This document shows, piece after piece, positions 1 through 5,439 of a DNA stretch of 6,236 bases (positions are counted from its first letter, which is position 1; the number at the start of each line of letters is the position of its first letter). The notes beneath the pieces were generated by a model. It did not search any database. It was not told the DNA's origin and saw nothing but the letters and a program-made list of their open reading frames with translations. Source of the stretch: Caldilineaceae bacterium (GTDB lineage Bacteria; Chloroflexota; Anaerolineae; Caldilineales; Caldilineaceae). The translations under genes and the position numbers were made by a program. The stretch lies in the NCBI GenBank assembly GCA_028819675.1, contig JAPPKT010000570.1, positions 1-6,236 of the forward strand, in the 5' to 3' direction.

Positions 1-165
1 TCCTGCCGCGCTTGTCCTTATTGGCGCGGCCTGGTCGAAGACCCACTCCAGCGCCTATATTTCAGGAAAGCGACCCCAGTGTAACTGTTCTCACAGGTGC
101 ACCGTCGGCCGCAGCGTCGCCTCGGCGTACGAATGAAGTCATCCCCAGCACCGTTTTCCCACGCG
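1..165. other. Left-edge region with no clear gene; possible tail of an upstream gene
   Basis: No gene with recognisable features starts here. Reading frame 1 is open from the window edge to a TAA at 82-84 and would give a 27-residue tail ending LYFRKATPV. It could be the C-terminus of a plus-strand gene lying to the left, but it is too short to identify and other frames are also partly open. The stretch from 85 to 165 is treated as spacer before the TA promoter. Confidence 0.2.
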
Positions 166-169
166 CCTA

Positions 170-198
170 TTGTTCGGCGGCACGATTCAGTCTATAAT
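170..198 (+). promoter_or_regulatory. Sigma70-type promoter of TA operon 1
   Basis: The -35 element is TTGTTC (170-175) and the -10 element is a perfect TATAAT (193-198), with a 17-base spacer. The expected transcription start is near 205, leaving a leader of roughly 95 bases before the antitoxin ATG at 301. The block from 166 to 202 closely resembles the promoter of the second TA operon (5067-5103). TA promoters are normally repressed by the antitoxin or the TA complex, but no clean palindromic operator is visible over this one. Confidence 0.75.
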
Positions 199-300
199 TC
201 CCGCAGCAGAAATTGCGCGCGGGGCAGAATTACACTCAGTCAGGGCATGTCGGCCAGACGCCCCTTACCCCCGGCAGGCACGACAGAGAGGAGAACAAAA

Positions 301-501
301 ATGGCGGATATCACCGCCCTACAAAAGGCCGTTCTGGCCCTTCCCGATGACGATTACGCTCGCTTCAGACAGTGGTTCAGCGAATTAGACTGGGAAAAGT
401 GGGACCGGCAGATTGAAGAGGACTCGGCAGAAGGAAAATTGGATCATCTCATTGCCGAAGCCCTTGAGGCAAAAGAAAAGGGTACAATCCGGGAACTTTG
501 A
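301..501 (+). CDS. Antitoxin-like protein of a type II toxin-antitoxin module
   Basis: This 66-residue acidic protein is probably the antitoxin that neutralises the toxin encoded directly downstream. The sequence shows a short N-terminal helical part (LQKAVLALPDDDYARFRQWF, residues 6-25), a WEKWDRQIEEDS stretch (about 31-42) and a GKLDHLIAEALEAKEKG tail. That layout is familiar from small proteins encoded just upstream of RelE/ParE-type toxins, where the C-terminal part is expected to bind the toxin. I chose the ATG at 301 because GAGAGGAGAA lies just upstream and the family-like sequence begins here; the open frame runs back to 97, but that extension looks non-coding. The stop TGA touches the toxin ATG, so translational coupling is likely. 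No clear DNA-binding fold is visible. The TA role is inferred from family resemblance and gene order. Confidence 0.8.
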   Translation: MADITALQKAVLALPDDDYARFRQWFSELDWEKWDRQIEEDSAEGKLDHLIAEALEAKEKGTIREL

Positions 502-756
502 ATGCACCGGACCACGCCCCAATTCTGGAAACGGTTCGAGCAGCTTCCCGAATCTGTTCAAAGTGTTGCCACGCGGAATTTCCGCCTGCTGAACACAAAT
601 CCAAGACATCCCTCACTTCATTTCAAGAAGGTAGGCAAATTCTGGTCGGTTCGAACGGGACGGACCCATAGGGCGCTCGCTGTGGAAGATGGCGGAGATT
701 TTACTTGGGTCTGGATCGGCGGTCACGACGAATATGAGCGATTGATCAAAGAGTAA
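502..756 (+). CDS. RelE/ParE-superfamily toxin
   Basis: This 84-residue basic protein resembles the RelE/ParE/HigB toxin fold. Many members cleave mRNA on the ribosome and others inhibit gyrase, so the target here is unknown. Visible features are an N-terminal helical region (FWKRFEQLPESVQSVATRNF, 8-27), a strand with HPSLHFKKVGKFWSVRTG (about 36-53), an arginine cluster (R51, R54, R57) and a C-terminal WVWIGGHDEYERLI containing H75 and Y78. The ending 'HDEYERLI' is typical of RelE-like toxins, in which a C-terminal His or Tyr often takes part in catalysis. The ATG follows the antitoxin TGA with no gap, and no separate ribosome site is obvious, which suggests coupled translation. The length is normal for the family and the gene looks intact. 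Confidence 0.85.
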   Translation: MHRTTPQFWKRFEQLPESVQSVATRNFRLLNTNPRHPSLHFKKVGKFWSVRTGRTHRALAVEDGGDFTWVWIGGHDEYERLIKE

Positions 757-765
757 CGAGCCAAC

Positions 766-792
766 ACAGTCCACATCGCGGAAAGGGACTGT
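766..792 (+). other. Inverted repeat after TA operon 1, possible weak terminator
   Basis: ACAGTCC (766-772) and GGACTGT (786-792) form a perfect 7-bp stem with a 13-base loop, starting 10 bases after the toxin stop codon. No T-run follows, so this is not a classical intrinsic terminator. It could be a chance repeat or part of a weak 3' structure. Confidence 0.25.
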
Positions 793-876
793 CGCCTGGC
801 TGTCCGCAAGGAATCTCTTAGAAGTTCCGCTCTACGGACCTGTACGAAAGAAGACCTGATGGGAAAGGGCAATGGT

Positions 877-1989
877 ATGGAGATCGACGTTGTCGAACTT
901 ACCAGTGAACTGATCGCAATGCCCTCGGAGACGCCGACGAGCAACCGGGCGATCTCCGATTTCCTGCGCGGGGTGCTGGAGGCGGGCGGCTTCACCGTCG
1001 AGGAGCTGGCCTACATCGACCAGTTCGACGTGGAGAAGGTCAGCCTGGTCGCGAAAAAGGGCACGGGGGCTGGCGGGCTGGGCCTGTTCAGCCATTCGGA
1101 CACGGTGCCGGGCGACGCCGGCTGGGATCCCTTCACGCCGGCGCTGGAAGATGGACGCCTGGTGGGCCGCGGCTCGGCCGACATGAAGGGCCCCCTGGCG
1201 GCGTCGATTGCCGCGGGCTCCCGCTTCGACGCCGCTGACCTCAACCGGCCTCTGGTGATCGCCGTCACCGCAGACGAGGAGCGGGGCCACACCGGCGCGC
1301 ACGACATCGTCATCCGCTCGCAGACTTTGACGAGCAGCTGGCCCCAATACTGCATCGTCTGCGAGCCGTCGCAGCTGCAACCGGTCTATGCGCACAAGGG
1401 CGGCGGCAGCATCATCGTCACCGCGCACGGGGTGGCCGCGCACACCAGCACCGACAAGGGTGAATCGGCCAACTTCAAGATCGCCCCGTTCCTGGCGGAG
1501 ATGGCGGAGCTGGCGCAGACCTTCCGCACGGATAAACGCTTCCAGAACCCGCTCTTCGACCCGCCCACCAACGGCTTCAACCTGGTGATCAACGACGGCG
1601 GCACGGCATCGAACGTGACCGCAGCGCGAACGGTCGCCACCCTCAAACTGCGCGCCATGCCCGACGCCTGCTTCGAGGAGGCGATGCAGATGGTCGTGAA
1701 GCGGGCGGAAGCGCACGGCCTGGACGTGTCTCACAGCGGCGGCGGCGCGTTTTTTGCCGATGCGGACGGCCCGCTGGCGCATGCGGCCTGCCGCGCAACC
1801 GGCGCGCCGCGCGCGGTCACCGTTCCCTACGGCACCGAAGCCACGTGCTATCAGAGATATATGGACGCGCTGGTGCTCGGCCCCGGCAACATCGACCAGG
1901 CCCACACGGTCGGCGAGTGGATCGCGGTCGAGCAGTTGCATGAGGCGGTGGAGGTATATACGCGGCTGATCGGGGATTTGTGTGGGTAG
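877..1989 (+). CDS. M20-family metallopeptidase, acetylornithine deacetylase (ArgE)-like
   Basis: This is a predicted cytosolic di-zinc hydrolase of 370 residues that removes acyl or succinyl groups from amino-acid substrates; ArgE itself makes ornithine from N-acetylornithine. Numbered from 877, the metal-site pattern is complete: HSDTVPGD (H73, D75), GRGSADMKG (D102), ADEERG (E134 as general base, E135 as ligand), CEP (E163) and QAH (H343). H189, in the inserted dimerisation domain, fits the conserved histidine that reaches into the partner's active site. WDPF, the AHKG motif after CEP and the C-terminal GTEAT...GPGNIDQAH pattern favour the ArgE/ArgE-like branch over DapE, but the substrate is not proven. 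The ATG at 877 has AAAGGG seven bases upstream and gives a typical M20 N-terminus; an in-frame ATG at 859 would add six residues with a poorer ribosome site. The gene is richer in G+C than the TA genes. It converges on the cytochrome gene with a 70-base gap. Confidence 0.88.
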   Translation: MEIDVVELTSELIAMPSETPTSNRAISDFLRGVLEAGGFTVEELAYIDQFDVEKVSLVAKKGTGAGGLGLFSHSDTVPGDAGWDPFTPALEDGRLVGRGSADMKGPLAASIAAGSRFDAADLNRPLVIAVTADEERGHTGAHDIVIRSQTLTSSWPQYCIVCEPSQLQPVYAHKGGGSIIVTAHGVAAHTSTDKGESANFKIAPFLAEMAELAQTFRTDKRFQNPLFDPPTNGFNLVINDGGTASNVTAARTVATLKLRAMPDACFEEAMQMVVKRAEAHGLDVSHSGGGAFFADADGPLAHAACRATGAPRAVTVPYGTEATCYQRYMDALVLGPGNIDQAHTVGEWIAVEQLHEAVEVYTRLIGDLCG

Positions 1990-2059
1990 TGGGTGGCTTG
2001 CGGAACTGCCGCGTCGTTCTTCTGTTACCTCCCACTTCCTCTCAGCGGGCAACGACCGT

Positions 2060-3538
2060 CTACTGCTCGTCGCCGTCTATCTGAAGAGTTAGCAGGAATT
2101 CCAGTAACTCCGCCTGCTGCGCCCGCTCCAGGTTGGCAAAGGCGTTCCTTTGCTCCAGCGCCTCGCCGCCGTGCGCCATAATGGCTTCGGAGATCAAAGT
2201 GGCCCGTCCATGGTGCAGGTAGGGTGGCTCCGAAGCGAAGCCCCACAGCTTTCTCGTCAGCCAGAACTGCGTAGGGATCCCTCCCTGCACATTTGCCTCC
2301 GTGTCGAGAAACTCACCCATATCGTGCCTTTTCAGGTCGGTAAAGACAGGGATGAGGTAGTTTCCTTCTTCGTCCTGTTTCACGTTCCCTAAGTAGGGCG
2401 ACAGGTCGACCTGGTAGGTAGCATTGACATCCTCTTGCCGCAGGTTGTTCGGCGGATTGTACGGACCCGGTTCGACGAATTCAAGGCTGGCGAGCGGCAT
2501 CTCCGGAATATGGCAGTCGGAACAGCCGATCCGGTCGAAGATGATGCGCCCGCGCGCAGCGGCCTCTCTTTCGACCTGGGTAGCGGGCGCCACCTGTATT
2601 GGGGCGGGCAGGGTTGCCTGGAACAGGGTCAGCGCGGTGATATCACCCACGGTCAGCTCATTTACGCGGCCGTCGGCGTCCAGGTCGTTGTCCTCACCGA
2701 ACCGCTCGGTCGACAACATGCCGTGATGATGATTCATGGCGTTGTTGGAAAACTCACGCAGAGACACGGCCGCGCCTTTCTGATGAAAGGGACGGATGAT
2801 CAGGTCGGCATCCACACCTTCGACGCGGGAGGTGTCGACTGTGCCGTCGGGATAGCATGTGAGCGTGCCGAAATGGACCCCCTTGGTCACCAGTTCGACG
2901 GTGGCCTCCCGGCCCGTGCTGTTGGCCTGGCTGAGCGCCGCCGTGCGCTGAGCATGCAGTTCGATCGTCATCTCACGGGCCAGCAGCTCGATAAAGCCGG
3001 CGCCGTAAATGCTGACTGTGTTGCGTTCGTTGCCAACAGTCTTGAGGGTCTGGTTCGGCCCGTTCTCTACCGGGTCGCCATCGAAGTTGACGAAGGGATT
3101 CCGTTGTCCTATTACGAACACATTGGCCACGTTATCACCGCCGCCTATGGCGGGGAGATTGTGGCAGCCCGAACATGAATTTGCGTCAGGCGCTGAGATG
3201 CGATTGAAGTTGTCCGGTATCATCCGCCTCTTGCGCGGCTGGCCTGTTCCTGTCAGTTCAGGACGGCCTGCGCCGTCAAGTGTGTTGAAACTGGCGGTGA
3301 AGACGGCGCGTCCATGCCTGAGCAGCCCTTCGAGAGTGAAGCGGCCCGCTTCGATCTCTTCCTGGCTGATATGCTGCTTCAGAGCCGGTTCTTCGCCGAT
3401 TACTGGCGGGGAGGAGCCTGAAGATAGGGTAAGAGATGGTCCCTTCGCGAAAGAGGAGAGATTCAAGACAGCGGCGCCGGCGACGAAAAGTAGCAGTCCG
3501 GTCATGAAGGCTCTTATTTTCGCTGGATTTCCCTTCAT
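2060..3538 (-). CDS. Exported di-heme cytochrome of the DHOR (DUF1111) family, putative oxidoreductase/peroxidase
   Basis: This 492-residue protein is predicted to be exported. The N-terminus is basic (MKGNPAKIRAF) followed by a hydrophobic run (about 12-31), fitting a signal peptide or anchor. Two c-type heme sites are present: CSGCH (122-126) and CSDCH (339-343). Between them is a conserved NNAMNHHHGML block (about 265-275) and an acidic DLDADGRVNEL loop (285-295) that looks like a dockerin or EF-hand calcium loop. The C-terminus has the family ending LWGFASEPPYLHHGRATL, then EAIMAHGGEA and LLEFLLTL. The family (COG3488) is annotated as di-heme oxidoreductase or putative peroxidase, but its substrates are mostly unknown. 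Length and motifs look complete. The ATG at 3538 lies two codons after an in-frame stop region and has only a weak ribosome site; the in-frame ATG at 3505 is an alternative that would still leave a signal peptide. No partner gene is adjacent. Confidence 0.9.
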   Translation of the reverse strand: MKGNPAKIRAFMTGLLLFVAGAAVLNLSSFAKGPSLTLSSGSSPPVIGEEPALKQHISQEEIEAGRFTLEGLLRHGRAVFTASFNTLDGAGRPELTGTGQPRKRRMIPDNFNRISAPDANSCSGCHNLPAIGGGDNVANVFVIGQRNPFVNFDGDPVENGPNQTLKTVGNERNTVSIYGAGFIELLAREMTIELHAQRTAALSQANSTGREATVELVTKGVHFGTLTCYPDGTVDTSRVEGVDADLIIRPFHQKGAAVSLREFSNNAMNHHHGMLSTERFGEDNDLDADGRVNELTVGDITALTLFQATLPAPIQVAPATQVEREAAARGRIIFDRIGCSDCHIPEMPLASLEFVEPGPYNPPNNLRQEDVNATYQVDLSPYLGNVKQDEEGNYLIPVFTDLKRHDMGEFLDTEANVQGGIPTQFWLTRKLWGFASEPPYLHHGRATLISEAIMAHGGEALEQRNAFANLERAQQAELLEFLLTLQIDGDEQ

Positions 3539-3581
3539 GGCACCGCGTCAATAGTATGATTCTTCCTCTATAGAATAACCT

Positions 3582-3598
3582 GCACGGGCGCACCGTGC
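3582..3598. other. Short inverted repeat upstream of the DHOR gene
   Basis: GCACGG (3582-3587) and CCGTGC (3593-3598) form a perfect 6-bp repeat with a 5-base centre, 44 bases upstream of the minus-strand cytochrome start. Its position would suit an operator or leader hairpin for that gene. I could not find a convincing -35/-10 pair there, so the role is speculative. Confidence 0.25.
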
Positions 3599-3658
3599 CC
3601 CGCCGCGACCTCCCGATTTCGGCACATCACCCTCCCGGATCAGGAAGATCGGCGCCGG

Positions 3659-3697
3659 GCAGTTGTAAGAGGAGGTGGAGGTGCACGCGCGGCTGAT
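3659..3697 (+). pseudogene. Decayed fragment resembling the 3' end of an M20 peptidase gene
   Basis: The 39 bases at 3659-3697 match 32 of 39 positions, without gaps, to 1932-1970 near the end of the ArgE-like gene. In the matching frame both encode a C-terminal helix: QLHEAVEVYTRLI in the intact gene, and QL-stop-EEVEVHARLI here. A TAA falls in place of the histidine codon. Upstream, matching is patchy (GATCG...GCAGTTG), and the GPGNIDQAH region is not clearly recoverable. This suggests a relic of a related gene or a degraded partial duplication. The match is short, so chance or convergent sequence is not excluded. Confidence 0.45.
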
Positions 3698-3773
3698 AAC
3701 AGGCCAGTCGGGAGCAGAGAGCACACGTTTGGGGATGGAGGGCCATAGGTCAGCGTCTTCGTGCCATGAAGTG

Positions 3774-3811
3774 GGTAAGGTCCTGGCGCTGACAGCCGCC
3801 AGGACCTTACC
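3774..3811. repeat. Long perfect inverted repeat (15-bp stem)
   Basis: GGTAAGGTCCTGGCG (3774-3788) and CGCCAGGACCTTACC (3797-3811) are exact reverse complements around an 8-base loop, CTGACAGC. It lies 31 bases past the end of the minus-strand membrane-protein gene (stop at 3843). That position would suit a 3' hairpin or terminator for that gene, but neither strand has a T-run after the stem. It could instead be a terminator of another kind, an RNA-stabilising hairpin, or a copy of a dispersed palindromic repeat. The rest of 3539-3842 holds no recognisable gene apart from the M20-like relic. Confidence 0.7.
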
Positions 3812-3842
3812 TCGGGGGAATTGAGCTGCGAAGCCGCAGACT

Positions 3843-4094
3843 TCAGGCGTCAGCCAGATCCTTGGTGCAGTGGGGGCAGACGAGCGCCCAATCTCTCACG
3901 TGCTCCCGGCAGTACCGACATGGCCTGCCCGGTGGCCGCGCCAGCAGCGCCCAGAGCAGGCCGAACGGGCCAAAAAGCAGCCCCAAACAGAACCAGAGCA
4001 CAGGACGTCCGAGCCCCCTGGTCGAGGCAGCTACCACGGCCGAGACGGCGAACATGACTAGCGCCAAGACTAGCGGTAGAAACTCCAAGTACAT
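3843..4094 (-). CDS. Small membrane protein with two helices and a C-terminal zinc ribbon
   Basis: This 83-residue protein has two strongly hydrophobic segments, about residues 4-24 and 31-51, with a short basic linker (STRGLGR) between them. A cysteine pattern C59-x2-C62 ... C73-x2-C76 (PCRYC and VCPHC) follows, typical of a zinc ribbon. Its fold is therefore predicted as a helical hairpin in the membrane carrying a small metal-binding domain. Small proteins of this layout occur widely in bacteria and most have no known function; the zinc ribbon may mediate protein contacts. The ATG at 4094 has GGAGTGGAGTGAA directly upstream, a good ribosome site. The GGLLFGPFGLLWALLARP-like second helix and paired cysteines make it very unlikely to be a chance frame. 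It is monocistronic as far as can be seen, followed by a strong hairpin. Confidence 0.78.
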   Translation of the reverse strand: MYLEFLPLVLALVMFAVSAVVAASTRGLGRPVLWFCLGLLFGPFGLLWALLARPPGRPCRYCREHVRDWALVCPHCTKDLADA

Positions 4095-4162
4095 TTCACT
4101 CCACTCCAGATTCCTGACACGAAACGGATACAGTTTTGTACTCGCAGGGCAGCGAATCTTCA

Positions 4163-4191
4163 GCCTGCAGCCAGTGCTGCACTGCTGAGGC
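4163..4191 (-). other. Bulged hairpin upstream of the zinc-ribbon membrane gene
   Basis: Read on the minus strand, GCCT-CAG-CAGTG pairs with CACTG-CTG-AGGC around a 3-base loop, giving 12 pairs interrupted by two single-base bulges. It sits between the interrupted secreted-protein gene (end 4261) and the membrane-protein start (4094). No T-run follows. It could be a weak 3' structure of the former or a leader structure of the latter. Confidence 0.3.
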
Positions 4192-4260
4192 GACAGGTAG
4201 TGGCCCCAGGCGAGAGCAGTGACGAGCTAAGGTGCGCCTCGAAGGTATCGAAGTGCCGGG

Positions 4261-4482
4261 TCACGGGTTCGCACTGCAACTGGGCCCTGCGAATTGAACG
4301 CAGAGGCCGCCGTCGGTGGTGACGGGTTCGAGTTTGGCTTCGACTGTGGCGACGCGGTCGACCAGGGCAGCGAACTACCCGGCCGGGCCGGCGAGGGTGC
4401 GCTGCTCGTTCTTTGCCAGCAGAGCGGCAGGCAGCAGGACGAACAGCGCGAAGACAGGAACGGTACGGGGAACGCTTTTCAT
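4261..4482 (-). pseudogene. Small secreted-protein gene interrupted by an in-frame amber codon
   Basis: From the ATG at 4482 the frame reads a clear signal peptide: K2 and R6, a hydrophobic core VPVFALFVLLPAALLA (8-23), and likely cleavage after A23. After residue 35 comes TAG (4375-4377). The same frame then continues for 37 codons to TGA at 4261-4263. The second part looks like real protein: LVDRVATVEAKLEP has L40, V44, V47 and L51 in coiled-coil spacing, and two cysteines follow (C61, C69). G or C ends 26 of the 35 codons from 39 to 73. AAAGG lies about 8 bases before the ATG. The simplest reading is a roughly 73-residue exported protein with a CAG-to-TAG change. Alternatives are a genuine 35-residue peptide, readthrough, or a sequencing error. 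I do not recognise the family. Confidence 0.5.
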
Positions 4483-4555
4483 AATGGCACCTTTCGATAG
4501 TATGTTGAGACAGAAGTACAGAGCATAACGCCCGGCGGCGCTGCAAGGCCCTGGG

Positions 4556-4571
4556 TATTCGTCCACGAATA
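4556..4571. promoter_or_regulatory. Palindrome, possible operator
   Basis: TATTCGT-CC-ACGAATA is a perfect 7-bp inverted repeat with a 2-base centre, the size of a typical repressor site. It lies 73 bases upstream of the start of the interrupted secreted-protein gene on the minus strand, where a promoter would be expected. The regulator is unknown and no clear -35/-10 pair is visible. Confidence 0.35.
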
Positions 4572-4992
4572 GACGGACTCATGGGTAGCATCTTTACTAC
4601 CACAACAACGACAGTTGACCAGGTCCCGCTGACGTTGCTTTCTGCCAGGCATGGTAAAAAGCGGACCAACTGAAGGTGTTACCTGCATTGAGGCAGAAAT
4701 TATGTTCGCTTATCTAGTATAGCGGTTTCCGATAGGCGTTGTCTCGCTAATATGGACCAATTCCGGCGCCATCGCTAACCAGATCCGGTGATCGTTTGTC
4801 AGACGGTTTTCCGAATCAGGAATTGCAGGAGCCCGGCCACTGAACAGTTCGAAGGAGAAACAGCTCATTTGCACCACTGCATTCGCTACCGTCTCCAGAC
4901 TGCAACTGATTCCCTTGCCTATCCGTTGCACGATGTACTGTGGACCATCTCTGCGGCAAGGGTCGCTGACGATGTCACACTGCCGGTCCGTC

Positions 4993-5018
4993 TTGACCAG
5001 GTGCTGGTCAATTGACCA
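4993..5018. repeat. TTGACCA repeat cluster with a 14-bp perfect palindrome
   Basis: TTGACCA (4993-4999), TGGTCAA (5005-5011) and TTGACCA (5012-5018) alternate in orientation. The last two form the perfect palindrome TGGTCAATTGACCA. The cluster ends 52 bases before the -35 box of TA operon 2. A further TTGACCAGGT occurs at 4615-4624, matching the 10-mer at 4993-5002. The arrangement resembles binding sites for a dimeric regulator, but no cognate regulator gene is in the window. Confidence 0.45.
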
Positions 5019-5070
5019 TCCTGCGTGGAGCGGTTGCCGAAGACATAGCCACTTTTGCCCTGCCCACCTA

Positions 5071-5099
5071 TTGTCCGGTTGCGAAGTCAAGTATATAAT
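5071..5099 (+). promoter_or_regulatory. Sigma70-type promoter of TA operon 2
   Basis: The -35 element is TTGTCC (5071-5076), the spacer is 17 bases and the -10 is a perfect TATAAT (5094-5099). The antitoxin ATG lies 103 bases further on. The sequence from 5067 to 5103 matches the promoter of TA operon 1 at 27 of 37 positions, including CCTATTG, GGC-rich and TATAATTCCC blocks. Confidence 0.75.
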
Positions 5100-5202
5100 T
5101 CCCAAACCTTTTGGAGAGCCGCAGGAGGCAGCTACGTGGTGTCGTTCAAGCCATAGCGACAGTCTTATTGAAGTATGGCTAAATACCCTGGAGGATGAAG
5201 GA

Positions 5203-5439
5203 ATGAATAATCGGATTACCATTGACCCCCAGGTATGTCACGGACAGGCCTGCATCCAGGGGACACGCATTCCTGTATATCAAATCCTGCGGATGCTGGC
5301 CTGCGGCGATAGCGTCGAAGATCTCATCCAGGAGTATCCTTCTGTCACGCACGAAGATATACTCGCCTGTTTTGACTATGTAGCCTCTCTGGCCGAAGAG
5401 CAGGTGACGCCTCTTGAGGCGCTCGTCGACAGGATATGA
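5203..5439 (+). CDS. DUF433-family antitoxin
   Basis: This 78-residue protein belongs to the DUF433 family, small helix-turn-helix proteins that act as VapB-like antitoxins and bind their own promoters. The hallmark pattern is present: ITIDPQVCHGQACIQGTRIP (residues 5-24), then VYQILRMLACGDSVEDLIQEYPSVTHEDILACFDYV, with the 'GTRIPV', 'G-S-ED-L-YP-T-EDI' signature. The start at 5203 is chosen because GGAGG lies 8 bases upstream and the family begins here; the frame is open further upstream to 4915, but that part crosses the promoter and has no family similarity. The stop overlaps the toxin start by four bases (ATGA, 5436-5439), so translation is probably coupled. It is expected to neutralise the DUF5615 protein and repress the operon; both points are inferred from the family. 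Confidence 0.9.
   Translation: MNNRITIDPQVCHGQACIQGTRIPVYQILRMLACGDSVEDLIQEYPSVTHEDILACFDYVASLAEEQVTPLEALVDRI

Larger units (their letters stand above)
4483..5070. other. Gene-poor spacer with palindromes
   Basis: No convincing gene is seen in this 588-base stretch on either strand. The longest open frame (minus strand, 4710-5222) encodes a protein rich in Cys, Trp and Ser with no motif, and it runs across the promoter and leader of TA operon 2. What can be supported are a perfect short palindrome (4556-4571) and a cluster of TTGACCA repeats (4993-5018), each listed separately. Confidence 0.5.

Noticed and set aside
97..300. N-terminal extension of the first antitoxin
   Set aside because: The frame crosses the promoter (170-198), and a strong ribosome site precedes the ATG at 301.
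1988..2036. Possible terminator between the convergent M20 and DHOR genes (AGTGGG with CCCACT)
   Set aside because: The stem is short, has a mismatch, a 31-base loop and no T-run, so it is not distinguishable from chance.
832..2052. Long open frame on the minus strand (406 codons) opposite the M20 gene
   Set aside because: It is rich in Arg, Ala, Gly and His with no motif, while the plus strand carries the full M20 metal-site pattern. It is an antisense shadow caused by high GC.
2435..3178. 247-codon plus-strand frame inside the DHOR gene
   Set aside because: It is opposite a gene with two heme sites and family motifs; the plus-strand translation shows no recognisable domain.
4261..4340. 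GGTTCGA-like strings reminiscent of a tRNA T-loop
   Set aside because: No cloverleaf arms or acceptor pairing could be assembled around them.
4160..4669. 169-codon minus-strand frame overlapping the interrupted secreted-protein gene
   Set aside because: Arg- and Ser-rich with no motif; the neighbouring frame has a signal peptide and good codon bias.
4915..5202. N-terminal extension of the DUF433 antitoxin
   Set aside because: It runs through the TTGACCA cluster and the promoter at 5071-5099; GGAGG and family similarity place the start at 5203.
4710..5222. 170-codon minus-strand frame in the spacer before TA operon 2
   Set aside because: It has no recognisable motif and an unusual Cys/Trp/Ser-rich content, and it overlaps the TA promoter and leader. 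It was not called as a gene, although a lineage-specific protein cannot be fully excluded.
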